Source of the DNA: Sphingobium sp. AP49
GTDB taxonomy: Bacteria; Pseudomonadota; Alphaproteobacteria; Sphingomonadales; Sphingomonadaceae
DNA length: 64,000 bases
Direction of reading: 5' to 3'
Assembly (NCBI RefSeq): GCF_000281715.2
Contig: NZ_CP124576.1
Location: forward strand, 1,991,501 to 2,055,500
Position numbers and translations under genes: made by a program. The notes under the pieces were generated by a model, which worked only from the letters and a program-made list of their open reading frames with translations, was not told the DNA's origin and searched no databases. Below, one piece after another: positions 55,474-63,959 of this stretch. Numbering within the stretch: position 1 is the first letter of the stretch; each line of letters begins with the position of its first letter.

Positions 55474-56031
55474 ATGCTGCGCCTGATCCTGGCCTCCTGT
55501 CTGCTCGCCCTGCCGATGACGGCGCGGGCGGGGGAGGCGGTGACCATCACCTCGCCTGATCCCTTGCCGGCCGCGCATGATCGCGCGCGCCTGTTCCTGG
55601 GCGGCAGCATCGACATGGGCAAGGCGAGCGACTGGCAGCGCGACATGATCGCCGCGCTGGCTGACGAGAAGGTGACGATCCTCAACCCGCGCCGGGCCGA
55701 CTGGAACCCGGCCTGGAAGCCCGAAGCGAGCGATCCCCATTTTCGCCAGCAGGTGGAATGGGAACTGGCCGCGCTGGACAGCGCCGACATCATCATCGTC
55801 TATCTGGCGCCGGGCACGCAAAGCCCGGTCAGCCTGCTGGAAATGGGCCTTCATGCACGCGGCGGGAAACTGGTCGTGCTCTGTCCCGACGGCTTCTGGC
55901 GCAAGGGCAATGTCGACATCACCGCCGCCCGCTATGGCGTGGAACAGGTGTCGACGATCGAAGAATTGACGAGCGTGGTCCGCCGGCGCATCGCCGAGGC
56001 CAATCACCGCCTGGGTGGATCGGGCCGCTAA
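55474..56031 (+). CDS. Nucleoside 2-deoxyribosyltransferase-like protein with signal peptide
   Basis: Residues after about 25 match the Nuc_deoxyrib_tr family: ARLFLGGSIDMGKASDWQRDMIAAL, VTILNPRRADWNP, QQVEWELAALDSADIIIVYLAPGTQSPVSLLEMGLHA (the nucleophile Glu and substrate-binding region). The first 22 residues from ATG 55474 (MLRLILASCLLALPMTARA) look like a Sec signal, unusual for this normally cytosolic family. A role in exported nucleotide metabolism is only inferred. Confidence 0.75.
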   Translation: MLRLILASCLLALPMTARAGEAVTITSPDPLPAAHDRARLFLGGSIDMGKASDWQRDMIAALADEKVTILNPRRADWNPAWKPEASDPHFRQQVEWELAALDSADIIIVYLAPGTQSPVSLLEMGLHARGGKLVVLCPDGFWRKGNVDITAARYGVEQVSTIEELTSVVRRRIAEANHRLGGSGR

Positions 56032-56090
56032 CGTAACATTGTCTTAAAGACCATGGCCTAGCCTCTTTCCGTTCCTTGGGGGAGAGTGTC

Positions 56091-56570
56091 ATGCCATTGA
56101 TCGCCATCTTGCTCGCGACCGTTCCGCAGCCAGCATCACCGCCGATCCAGGCGGTCAGGGTGCCACCGCCGGTTTTCAATCCGGTGCCGGTTGCCAGTGA
56201 GACCGATCAGGTGCCACCGGTGCCGGTCAGGGTCAGCCTCTATTTCGGCCGTGAGACGCTGTGGACGGGCACTTTGTCGGTGGGCAGTGCGCCCGCACGC
56301 CTGTCGATCAACGAGGCAGCGAACGTGCAGCCTGATTGCGATCAGCCCAGCTTTCGCGCCAATAGTCGTGCGATCGAAGTGACGCTGGGGCGTCAGAATT
56401 TTCGCAACAGGGACAGCTTCACTCTCAGCGCCCGTTACAGCCGGCCAGCGCAGGACGGTCTGTGCCCGACCGGATCGCGCCAGGTGTCGGTCGAACAGAT
56501 GCTGACCCTGCCGTCCGGAACGGTGACGGTGGAAGGAGACGGCGGCTTTCGGGTCGTGCTGCAGCGTTGA
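56091..56570 (+). CDS. Secreted protein of unknown function (159 aa)
   Basis: The short hydrophobic lead MPLIAILLATVPQPASPP and Pro-rich linker are followed by a beta-rich domain (RVSLYFGRETLWTGTLSVG ... AIEVTLGRQNFRNRDSFTLSARYSRP ... RQVSVEQMLTLPSGTVTVEGDGGFRVVLQR) with a Cys pair. Strong GGGGGAG precedes ATG 56091. No recognised family. Confidence 0.6.
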   Translation: MPLIAILLATVPQPASPPIQAVRVPPPVFNPVPVASETDQVPPVPVRVSLYFGRETLWTGTLSVGSAPARLSINEAANVQPDCDQPSFRANSRAIEVTLGRQNFRNRDSFTLSARYSRPAQDGLCPTGSRQVSVEQMLTLPSGTVTVEGDGGFRVVLQR

Positions 56571-56612
56571 CCCGGCCCTGCACGGCTGACAGGTTGCGGG
56601 GCAGGGGGATTT

Positions 56613-57119
56613 ATGGCGAGCATTGCAAGCAGATCGACGCAGCCACGGAGTCTCGCGCCGGATCGCTATGAGCGGTTTCTGGCGGCGGCGTCGGTCATCC
56701 TGCTCGCCGTCGTGCTGACTGCGATCGGGCGGGGGCATGGGCAGTGGGGGCAGGTGCCGGGCCTCGTCCGGTTCCATCTGCTGACGATCCTGGTCGCGCT
56801 GGCGCTGACCCCGGTGATGCTGTTGCGGCGGCGCGGCGACGGGCGGCATCGCTGGATGGGCTGGGTCTGGAGCGCGGCGCTGTTCCTGACCGCGCTCGAC
56901 AGTTTCCTGCTGCACGGGCCAGGCGGCCGGTTCAGCATCATCCATATCCTGTCGATCTTCACCCTGGTCCAGGTGCCGATCATCGTGCTGTCTGCGCGGC
57001 GCCACGACCTCAAGCGTCATCGCCGATCGGTACGCGGCATGGTGACGGGGGCGCTACTGATTGCGGGCTTCTTCACCTTCCCGTTCGATCGGCTGCTGGG
57101 CCACTGGCTGTTTGCGTGA
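56613..57119 (+). CDS. DUF2306 membrane protein (168 aa)
   Basis: Four helices: FLAAASVILLAVVLTAIG, FHLLTILVALALTPVMLL, WMGWVWSAALFLTALDSFLL and MVTGALLIAGFFTFPFDRLLGHWLF. The IHILSIFTLVQVP and ARRHDLKRHRRSVRGM signature is typical. Function unknown. Confidence 0.8.
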   Translation: MASIASRSTQPRSLAPDRYERFLAAASVILLAVVLTAIGRGHGQWGQVPGLVRFHLLTILVALALTPVMLLRRRGDGRHRWMGWVWSAALFLTALDSFLLHGPGGRFSIIHILSIFTLVQVPIIVLSARRHDLKRHRRSVRGMVTGALLIAGFFTFPFDRLLGHWLFA

Positions 57120-57139
57120 GCGCGGCTTAAGAGGCGGGG

Positions 57140-58077
57140 ATGGATATTGCTGTACTGATCGATGACATCGTGGCCGCCATGGCCAGGGAAACCGAACGGG
57201 GCACCGTCGCCAGCTATATTCCCGAACTGGCCAAGATTGATTCCGCCCGGTTCGGTATAGCGATTGCCACGGTGGATGGCCGGATGATCTGCGGCGGGGA
57301 TGCGGACATGGCCTTTTCGATCCAGTCCGTTTCCAAGGTGTTTGCGCTGACCCAGGCGCTTGGCAAGGTGGGGGATCAGTTGTGGGATCGGGTCGGACGC
57401 GAGCCATCGGGCAATGCCTTCAACTCGATCGTCCAGTTGGAACAGGAACAGGGGATTCCACGCAATCCCTTCATCAATGCCGGGGCGATCGTCGTGGCGG
57501 ACATCAATCTGGGCGGACATCAACCCGCGTCGCGATCGGCGAAATGTTGCGCTTTGTGCGCTATCTCGCCGGCGACGATGCCATCCGTATCAATGAAGAG
57601 GTCGCCGCTTCGGAGACCGCAACCGGCTATCGCAACATGGCACTGGCCAATTACATGCGGGCGTTTGACAATGTCCGCCATCCGGTCGACCTGGTGCTGG
57701 GCACCTATTTCCACCAATGCGCGATCGAAATGAGCTGTCGCCAACTGGCTCTGGCCGGTCGTTATTTGATGCTTGATGGCCGTCATCCCGACGGCGGCCG
57801 GGTGGTATCGCCCAGCCGGGCTCGGCGCATCAACGCACTCATGCTCACCTGCGGCCATTATGATGCTTCGGGCGATTTCGCCTATCGCGTCGGCATTCCC
57901 GGCAAGTCGGGCGTAGGCGGGGGAATATTGGCGATCGTGCCTGGCCGCGCGTCGATTGCGGTCTGGTCGCCAGGGCTGAATGCCAGCGGTAATAGCCAAC
58001 TCGGCACAATTGCGCTCGAAACACTGGCTCGCCGCACGGGCTGGTCGGTTTTCAGCCCGCCCGAAAGCGTCGGTTAG
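57140..58077 (+). pseudogene. glsA: Glutaminase with a frameshift
   Basis: The first 128 codons give the normal glutaminase start with the catalytic [11 protein letters not shown] (Ser-x-x-Lys) and [11 protein letters not shown]. Around 57520 the expected frame continues one base off: reading the alternative frame yields [30 protein letters not shown] ... [29 protein letters not shown] to the TAG at 58077. One missing base near CAACCCGCG explains it. Product would be nonfunctional unless the shift is a sequencing error. Confidence 0.85.
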
Positions 58078-59858
58078 GGCACCTCGTCCTGGCGCAGCCG
58101 GCGCAATTTCGGCGTCGCTTCCATCTGAGCCGCATTTTTGATGCCAACGCGCAAGTCTTCGCGTGCCTGATGGATGGAGGCAATCACCGGCCCCATCGCG
58201 ACCCCCAGGTCGACCAGAGCGGTTTCGGCCAACTGCAATGAGCTTTCCAGCGTCTCGGGAACGGCATCGCTGGCGCCGGCCTTGTAGAGTTGTGCTGCAT
58301 GGTTCACATCGCGTGCGCGGGCGATAATGGGCAGGTCTGGAACCCATCCGCGTACACGCTTGGTGACGCGAACCGACAGTACCGGATCGTCCATCGTCAG
58401 GATGAGTGCGCGGGCATGACCAAGGCGTAGCCGGTCCAGCATTTCCGCACGCGCGACGTCACCGAACAATATGGGATAGCCCATGCGTCGGGCTTCGGCG
58501 ACGACATCGGGATCGGATTCGACCACGATGAAACGCTGGTTGTGGGTCTTGAGCAAGTCGCAGACCATCTGGCCGACGCGACCAAAGCCGATGACGACTG
58601 CCGCTGCGACGGTCTGGTCTGGTTCGGTCTCCACCCGTTCTTCGCCGATCGCGGTCTCCAGCCTTTGGGCGATGTCATGACCGAACCGGGCGAGAAGGGG
58701 GGTGATGGTGAGGCCGATGGCCGTCACGATCTGCCAGAAGGCTGCGGTAGACGGCAGGATCAGCTTTGCGGCCGCAGCGGCGGAGAGCACGATCAGTGTC
58801 GTTTCGGACGGACTCGACATCAGCACGCCGACCTCCAGCGCGACACCTTTTCGCACGCCCGAAAAATAGAGGAGCAGGCCAGTCACCAGCGTCTTGGCCA
58901 GAACCACACCGACCACGGCCAGCAACAGGCTCGGCCAGTTGGCAAGGATGACCCGGATGTCGAGGCTCATGCCCACGGTAATCAGGAAAACGCCGAGTGC
59001 CAGTCCCTTGAACGGCGCGGTCATGACTTCGACTTCGCCATGATAGTCTGTTTCCGCGATCAGTAGGCCTGCCAGCAACGCGCCGACGATCGGCGATAGG
59101 CCTGCGATCGATGTCGCCATGCTGGAAACGATGACGACCAGCAGGCTCGCGGCCAGGAAGACTTCAGGACTTTTGGTGCGAGCCGCCTGGCGGAAGATAT
59201 GGGGCAGGAAAAAGCGTCCGAACACCAACATCAGCGCGATCGTGATCCCCCCTTTCAGCAAGGTCGCCGCGAGTTCGTTCCAGGCAGCGTCAGGGCTGGT
59301 CGCGATCGATGGGGCTAGCGCGCCCAGCATGAAGATGATGGGAACAAGTGCCAGGTCTTCGAACAGCAGCATTGAAAAGGCGGATCGACCGACCGCGCTC
59401 TGTGTCCCGACCATCGGCAAGACGACGGCAGTCGAGGAAAGCGCGAGCGCCAATCCCAGTCCAATGGCGCCGGCGGTAGGCTGGCCCAGCAGAAAGAGGC
59501 CGATGGCAATCAGCGCGGCACTTCCGATCAGTTCTGCCGCACCCACGCCGAAGACCTGCGCGCGCATGCTCCAGAGGCGGCGAAAGCTGAGCTCCAGTCC
59601 GATCGAAAAGAGCAATAATATGACGCCCAGTTCGGCGAAGGGTTCTATCGCCTCCCGGTTCGAGATGGTGACATGGTAAAGCCAGGGATATTGGCCGACA
59701 AGCGCACCCAGTCCGGCAGGGCCGACGGCAAGACCCACCAGAATGAAGCCGATGACGGGACTGATCCGGAACCGGGCAAAGCCTGGGATGACTAGTCCGG
59801 CGGCGCCCAGGATGACCAGGGAGTCGCTGAAGCTTTGGGGGTTGATCGCATCGGCCAT
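58074..59858 (-). CDS. CPA2 family cation:proton antiporter with RCK domain (Kef/YbaL-like)
   Basis: The N-terminal 390 residues have about 12 helices ([17 protein letters not shown] ... [20 protein letters not shown] motifs, [17 protein letters not shown]). The C-terminus has a TrkA-N nucleotide fold ([42 protein letters not shown]). It exports K+ or Na+ in exchange for protons. 594 aa is standard. Confidence 0.93.
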   Translation of the reverse strand: MADAINPQSFSDSLVILGAAGLVIPGFARFRISPVIGFILVGLAVGPAGLGALVGQYPWLYHVTISNREAIEPFAELGVILLLFSIGLELSFRRLWSMRAQVFGVGAAELIGSAALIAIGLFLLGQPTAGAIGLGLALALSSTAVVLPMVGTQSAVGRSAFSMLLFEDLALVPIIFMLGALAPSIATSPDAAWNELAATLLKGGITIALMLVFGRFFLPHIFRQAARTKSPEVFLAASLLVVIVSSMATSIAGLSPIVGALLAGLLIAETDYHGEVEVMTAPFKGLALGVFLITVGMSLDIRVILANWPSLLLAVVGVVLAKTLVTGLLLYFSGVRKGVALEVGVLMSSPSETTLIVLSAAAAAKLILPSTAAFWQIVTAIGLTITPLLARFGHDIAQRLETAIGEERVETEPDQTVAAAVVIGFGRVGQMVCDLLKTHNQRFIVVESDPDVVAEARRMGYPILFGDVARAEMLDRLRLGHARALILTMDDPVLSVRVTKRVRGWVPDLPIIARARDVNHAAQLYKAGASDAVPETLESSLQLAETALVDLGVAMGPVIASIHQAREDLRVGIKNAAQMEATPKLRRLRQDEVP

Positions 59859-60048
59859 GCCGTATCATCGCGGTAGGTTGCGGGAATATCCACCCATTCC
59901 CTTGAAAAAACTTTGTGAAGCGATGCGACGCGGCGGCAATCGCATGCGGCGATCGTGGTGCGTTTTGTTACCCCGCTGTAATTTTCCGGAAATCCCGCTG
60001 CAAAATTGCGCGGTCTAAAAGGGAGCGGCTATTTTTGACGGATTGACG

Positions 60049-60282
60049 ATGATGGGAACGACACAGGCGCCCCAGAGCGACGCGCCGATAACAGCCGCGG
60101 ATATTGAAGCCTGGGCTCGCGTGGAACGGGCATTGGCTGGCAAGCGGCAGTTCGGGATTGGATTTTCCGCCGCCATGCACAGGCGACAGGCGGACATTGC
60201 GGGCGTACGCGACCTGGCATGCCCGACCTATGAAGAGGCGGTGGCGCATGACCGCGCGGACCGAATCAGCGTGGCCGGATAG
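60049..60282 (+). CDS. Hypothetical protein (77 aa)
   Basis: MMGTTQAPQSDAPITAADIEAWARVERALAGKRQFGIGFSAAMHR is followed by DLACPTYEEAVAHDRAD. A soluble helical protein; a DIEAW-type helix and acidic tail but no known domain. It precedes an EcfG-type promoter. Moderate coding confidence. Confidence 0.45.
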   Translation: MMGTTQAPQSDAPITAADIEAWARVERALAGKRQFGIGFSAAMHRRQADIAGVRDLACPTYEEAVAHDRADRISVAG

Positions 60283-60388
60283 TGGCTTGAAAGGCGTGTC
60301 TTGAAAGCGGCGGGGCGCAAAGGCAGCGAAACAATGCTCATCTGCCAACCGCTTAGCGATCGTTTGATTTCGATCAGTATGATTTCCT

Positions 60389-60413
60389 GGAACGAGACCA
60401 GATGCTCCCGGTT
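60389..60413 (+). promoter_or_regulatory. EcfG (general stress) promoter of the Q-rich gene
   Basis: GGAAC at 60389-60393, 16 bases, then GGTT at 60410-60413 matches the EcfG-type sigma-factor pattern GGAAC-N16-17-cGTT known in alphaproteobacteria. The Q-rich gene starts 39 bases downstream. Confidence 0.65.
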
Positions 60414-60451
60414 GAGTGGACGTGCCATCTGGCACAGCAGGAGAGAATGAA

Positions 60452-60595
60452 ATGGCAAACCAGAACCAGAATCCCGGCCAGCAAGGCGGTCAGCCCGGCA
60501 AGCCCGATCAGCAGAACCAACAGGATGATCAGCGGCGTCAGCAGGGCGGTGGCCAGCAGGACCGTCGCGAGGACCAGAATCGCGAGCAGCGCTGA
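60452..60595 (+). CDS. Small Gln/Asn-rich disordered stress protein (47 aa)
   Basis: MANQNQNPGQQGGQPGKPDQQ continues with Gln/Arg/Asp repeats and almost no hydrophobic residues, so it is predicted disordered. AGGAGAG precedes the ATG. The EcfG-type promoter upstream implies general stress control. A strong terminator follows. It could act as a chaperone-like protectant. Confidence 0.65.
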   Translation: MANQNQNPGQQGGQPGKPDQQNQQDDQRRQQGGGQQDRREDQNREQR

Positions 60596-60620
60596 TCAAG
60601 TGCGCCGCTTGGCGTAAATG

Positions 60621-60650
60621 AGGGCCGCCCTTATTGGGTGGCCCTTTTTA
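60621..60650 (+). terminator. Terminator of the Q-rich gene
   Basis: AGGGCCGCCC pairs with GGGTGGCCCT (one G-U) around TTATT, followed by TTTT. Confidence 0.85.
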
Positions 60651-60693
60651 TATGGCCGAAAATATCTCGAACAGGTTCATCATCGCATAGCGA

Positions 60694-60802
60694 ATGGAAG
60701 CCAGCCTAGGAACGGGCATGGCGGGATGGCCAGGAATCGATGCTGTTGCGGCACTAGGGCAGGATGGAAACATCCTGATTTTGTCGGAATAATGTCGGAA
60801 TG
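60694..60802 (+). repeat. Relict element end beside tRNA-Leu (TGTCGGAAT repeats)
   Basis: Direct repeats TGTCGGAAT at 60782 and 60793 (11-base spacing) lie 51 bases from tRNA-Leu, in the same position and orientation as the 4.3-kb repeats by tRNA-Lys. The preceding 30 codons end NILILSE stop, matching NIPILSE of the DUF1643 gene. Probably a remnant of a lost element. Confidence 0.5.
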
Positions 60803-60852
60803 CAAAAAGCGCTGGCGAGCGGCAACGCATGGAAAAGCCATGCTTTACAATA

Positions 60853-60938
60853 TGGTGCGGACGATGGGACTTGAACCCATATTCCCAGGGGGAGGCGGAT
60901 TTTAAGTCCGCTGCGTCTACCGATTTCGCCACGTCCGC
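60853..60938 (-). tRNA. tRNA-Leu (anticodon TAA)
   Basis: Minus-strand cloverleaf: acceptor GCGGACG/CGTCCGC, long variable arm (CTCCCCCTGGGAATAT), anticodon loop CTTAAAA carrying TAA, T-arm GGTTCAAGTCCC, encoded CCA. It reads UUA/UUG leucine codons. Confidence 0.97.
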
Positions 60939-60986
60939 GCTGGGCCTTCCCCTGAAGGCTCGCGCGGCGCAGGTCAAGAGCGGCGG

Positions 60987-61277
60987 TCAGCTATGCGGCT
61001 TGCCGTTGAGCCTTTCTCGCATTTCCTTGCCCGGCTTGAAATAGGGTACCCGTTTGGCAGAAACCGGTACCTGTTCGCCGGTACGAGGGTTTCGTCCTGT
61101 CCGGGCGTCGCGCGCCCGGGTGGTAAAGGCGCCAAAGCCGCGAAGCTCCACTCGGCCGCCGCTGGAAAGCCGCTCGACGATCTCCTTGAAGAAGAGGTCG
61201 ACGATCTTTTCCACTTCCGGCAAGCTGAGCTCTGGATTCTCTTCGGCGAGTTTCTGGATCAGTTCCGAACGGATCAT
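60987..61277 (-). CDS. ihfB: Integration host factor subunit beta
   Basis: This 96-residue DNA-bending protein starts [23 protein letters not shown] and contains the beta-arm [25 protein letters not shown]. Sequence and the position after rpsA indicate IhfB rather than HU. GGAGGAG precedes the ATG. It also assists phage integration, relevant to the two tRNA sites. Confidence 0.94.
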   Translation of the reverse strand: MIRSELIQKLAEENPELSLPEVEKIVDLFFKEIVERLSSGGRVELRGFGAFTTRARDARTGRNPRTGEQVPVSAKRVPYFKPGKEMRERLNGKPHS

Positions 61278-61310
61278 AGCTCCTCCAACTCCCCAACATT
61301 GCCCCGCCAA

Positions 61311-61340
61311 TCCATAATCTATTGTCAAGCCGTTGACAAT
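61311..61340 (-). promoter_or_regulatory. ihfB promoter overlapping a palindrome
   Basis: On the minus strand TTGTCA, 17 bases, TATGGA form a sigma-70-type promoter (positions 61339-61311), 34 bases before the ATG. The -35 region overlaps the perfect palindrome ATTGTCAA-4-TTGACAAT at 61321-61340, a possible operator. Confidence 0.55.
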
Positions 61341-61377
61341 CGGGGCGCAATCAAATCGTTTCGATGGTGGAAGGACG

Positions 61378-61418
61378 GCAAAAAGCCCGCCGGAACAGGG
61401 TTCCGGCGGGCTTTTTTA
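61378..61418 (-). terminator. Strong terminator of rpsA
   Basis: AAAAGCCCGCCGGAAC pairs almost perfectly with GTTCCGGCGGGCTTTT around AGG, with A/T runs on both sides; it lies just after rpsA in its transcription direction and insulates ihfB. Confidence 0.9.
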
Positions 61419-61441
61419 TACCTGGTGACAGGTGGGAAGGC

Positions 61442-63154
61442 TTAGCCTTCGTTCTTGGCCTTGAGCGCTTCGCCCAGGATGTCGCCGAGCGACGCGCCGC
61501 TGTCCGACGAGCCATACTGAGCCACGGCCTGCTTCTCTTCGGCGATCTGCATCGCCTTGACCGAGAAGGTCGGCTTCTTGGCGCGGTCGAAGCCGATCAC
61601 CATGGCGTCGAACTTCTGGCCGATCTGGAAGCGTTCCGAACGCTGCTCGTCGCGGTCGCGACCCAGGTCGCTGCGCTTGATGAAGCCGGTGGCGCCATCG
61701 TCGCCAGCCTGGACTTCCAGACCGCCGTCGCGGACTTCCAGAACGGTCACGGTGACGATCGCGTTCTTGTTCAGGCCAGCAGCAGCAGCCGAGGTGCCGC
61801 CAGCGGCCGGACCACCACGCTCAAGCTGCTTCATGCCGAGGCTGATGCGCTCCTTCTCGACGTCGATGTCGAGAACGACAGCCGAAACCGTCTCGCCCTT
61901 GCGGTGCAGCGCCAGCGCGTCTTCGCCCGAAATGCCCCAGGCGATGTCCGACATGTGGACCATGCCGTCGACGTCGCCGTCCAGGCCGATGAACAGGCCG
62001 AACTCGGTCGCGTTCTTGACTTCGCCCTCGACGGTCGAACCGATCGGGTGACGTTCTGCGAACGAATCCCACGGATTGCTCTGGGCCTGCTTGAGGCCGA
62101 GCGAGATGCGGCGCTTCTCGGGATCGACTTCGAGAACGATGACTTCCACTTCCTGGCTGGTCGAAACGATCTTGCCGGGGTGGACGTTCTTCTTGGTCCA
62201 GGACATTTCCGAAACATGGACCAGGCCTTCGATGCCCGGCTCCAGTTCGACGAACGCACCATATTCGGTGATGTTCGTGACGCGGCCCGACAGCTTCGCA
62301 CCGACCGGGTACTTGGCGGCTGCGCCTTCCCACGGATCGCTTTCCAGCTGCTTCATGCCGAGGCTGATGCGCTGGGTTTCGCGGTTGATGCGGATGATCT
62401 GGACACGGACGGTGTCGCCGATGTTGATCATCTCGTTCGGGTGGTTGATGCGCTTGTACGACAGGTCGGTGACGTGCAGCAGGCCATCGATGCCGCCCAG
62501 ATCAACGAACGCACCATAGTCGGTGATGTTCTTGACGACGCCTTCGATGATCTGACCTTCGGCCAGGGTCTGGATCAGGCCGCTGCGCTGTTCGGCGCGG
62601 GTTTCTTCCAGGATGGCGCGACGCGACACGACGATGTTGCCACGACGGCGATCCATCTTGAGGATCTGGAAGGGCTGCGGAATGTCCATGAGCGGGGTGA
62701 CGTCGCGAACCGGGCGAATGTCGACCTGCGAACCGGGCAGGAAGGCCACGGCGCCGTCGAGGTCGACGGTGAAGCCACCCTTGACGCGGCCGAAGATGAC
62801 GCCTTCGACGCGGGCGCTTTCGGTGAACTCGGCTTCGAGCTTGTCCCAGGCGGCTTCGCGGCGCGCGCGGTCGCGCGACAGCATGGCTTCGCCATGGGCG
62901 TTTTCGACGCGGTCGACATAGACTTCGACTTCGTCGCCGACCTTGAGGTCAGCCTTCTGGCCGGGTGCGGCGAATTCGCGCAGCGGCACGCGGCCTTCCG
63001 ACTTCAGGCCGACGTCGATCAGCGCCATGTCGTTTTCGATGCCGGTAACGGTGCCCTTTACGACGCGGCCTTCAAAGCCGCCGTCTTCGCCACCGAGAGA
63101 ATCATTGAGAAGCGCGGCGAAATCGTCGCGCGAGGGGAATGCCGTAGAGGCCAT
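61442..63154 (-). CDS. rpsA: 30S ribosomal protein S1
   Basis: Six S1 RNA-binding repeats that bring mRNA to the ribosome. The start ATG 63154 (MASTAFPSRDDFAALLND) has AAGGA upstream. Repeats visible include GRVVKGTVTGIENDMALIDVG and KLSGRVTNITEYGAFVELEPGIEGLVHVSEMSW. 570 aa is normal. It follows cmk in the aroA-cmk-rpsA-ihfB order. Confidence 0.98.
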   Translation of the reverse strand: MASTAFPSRDDFAALLNDSLGGEDGGFEGRVVKGTVTGIENDMALIDVGLKSEGRVPLREFAAPGQKADLKVGDEVEVYVDRVENAHGEAMLSRDRARREAAWDKLEAEFTESARVEGVIFGRVKGGFTVDLDGAVAFLPGSQVDIRPVRDVTPLMDIPQPFQILKMDRRRGNIVVSRRAILEETRAEQRSGLIQTLAEGQIIEGVVKNITDYGAFVDLGGIDGLLHVTDLSYKRINHPNEMINIGDTVRVQIIRINRETQRISLGMKQLESDPWEGAAAKYPVGAKLSGRVTNITEYGAFVELEPGIEGLVHVSEMSWTKKNVHPGKIVSTSQEVEVIVLEVDPEKRRISLGLKQAQSNPWDSFAERHPIGSTVEGEVKNATEFGLFIGLDGDVDGMVHMSDIAWGISGEDALALHRKGETVSAVVLDIDVEKERISLGMKQLERGGPAAGGTSAAAAGLNKNAIVTVTVLEVRDGGLEVQAGDDGATGFIKRSDLGRDRDEQRSERFQIGQKFDAMVIGFDRAKKPTFSVKAMQIAEEKQAVAQYGSSDSGASLGDILGEALKAKNEG

Positions 63155-63279
63155 GGTTGGTCCTTCACTCATCATTGCTGGCCAATCGGTTGTGTCCGAT
63201 GGTCTTTGGCCAAACCACGCATGCGGCCGAATACCGCCTGCATATCCAAGGGGTTAGGCTGTAGAACGCTCAGGCTGGA

Positions 63280-63315
63280 AAAGCGAAAGGGCGCCCGGAA
63301 ATGTCCGAGCGCCTT
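63280..63315 (-). terminator. Hairpin after cmk
   Basis: GGCGCTCGGA pairs with TCCGGGCGCC (one G-T) around CATT on the minus strand, followed by a T-rich stretch. Confidence 0.55.
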
Positions 63316-63329
63316 ATCGGGTCACACGC

Positions 63330-63959
63330 TTACGGGCGACCTTCAAGCTGGGCGTCCACAAGCGCGATGGCCCGCTGGACGGCGGCGTCTATAGTCAAAT
63401 TGCTGGTATCTAGCAAGTCGGCGCCATCGGCGATCTTGAGCGGGGCATGATCGCGGCTCATGTCGCGGGTGTCGCGGGCCTGGATGTCGGCAATCAGGCT
63501 GTCCATGTCGGGTTCGCCGCCATGGGCGAGGGCATCCTTGAAGCGGCGTTCGGCGCGGACATGGACGCTGGCGGTGACGAAGATTTTGGCATCGGCGTCC
63601 GGCGCGATGACGGTCCCAATGTCGCGTCCGTCGAGGATGGCGCCGCCTGGCTGGGTGGCGAAGTCGCGCTGGCGCTGGACCAGCGCGTCGCGTACGCTCT
63701 GATGCACCGACACGCGCGAGGCGAGGCTGCCGACCGCTTCGCTGCGCAGCGCCGGATCGGCCAGGATGGCGTCGTCGAAACCGCAGGCGGCGAGTGCATC
63801 GGCCTGATGATCCGGATCGCCCCCATTTTTCAGTACGGAAAGACCCACGGCGCGATAGAGCAGGCCGGTGTCGAGCACCGGCAGGCCATAATGGCGCCCC
63901 AGCGCCTTGGCGATCGTGCCCTTGCCCGATGCGGCGGGGCCGTCGACGGCGATGATCAT
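63330..63959 (-). CDS. cmk: Cytidylate kinase
   Basis: It phosphorylates CMP/dCMP with ATP. Walker A is AVDGPAASGKGTIAKALG; the NMP-binding region has VLDTGLLYRAVGL and GAILDGRDIGTVIAPDADAKIFV; the lid is DTRDMSRDHAPLK. 209 residues is standard. ATG overlaps the aroA stop (ATGA). Confidence 0.97.
   Translation of the reverse strand: MIIAVDGPAASGKGTIAKALGRHYGLPVLDTGLLYRAVGLSVLKNGGDPDHQADALAACGFDDAILADPALRSEAVGSLASRVSVHQSVRDALVQRQRDFATQPGGAILDGRDIGTVIAPDADAKIFVTASVHVRAERRFKDALAHGGEPDMDSLIADIQARDTRDMSRDHAPLKIADGADLLDTSNLTIDAAVQRAIALVDAQLEGRP

Noticed and set aside
52725..55796. A very long open frame (over 1000 codons) antisense to alaS
   Set aside because: It is a high-GC shadow: the plus strand carries a full alanyl-tRNA synthetase with all motifs, and the antisense protein has no recognisable domain.
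57500..57540. Programmed ribosomal frameshift in glutaminase
   Set aside because: No slippery heptamer or downstream structure is seen at the frame switch; a deletion or sequencing error is simpler.
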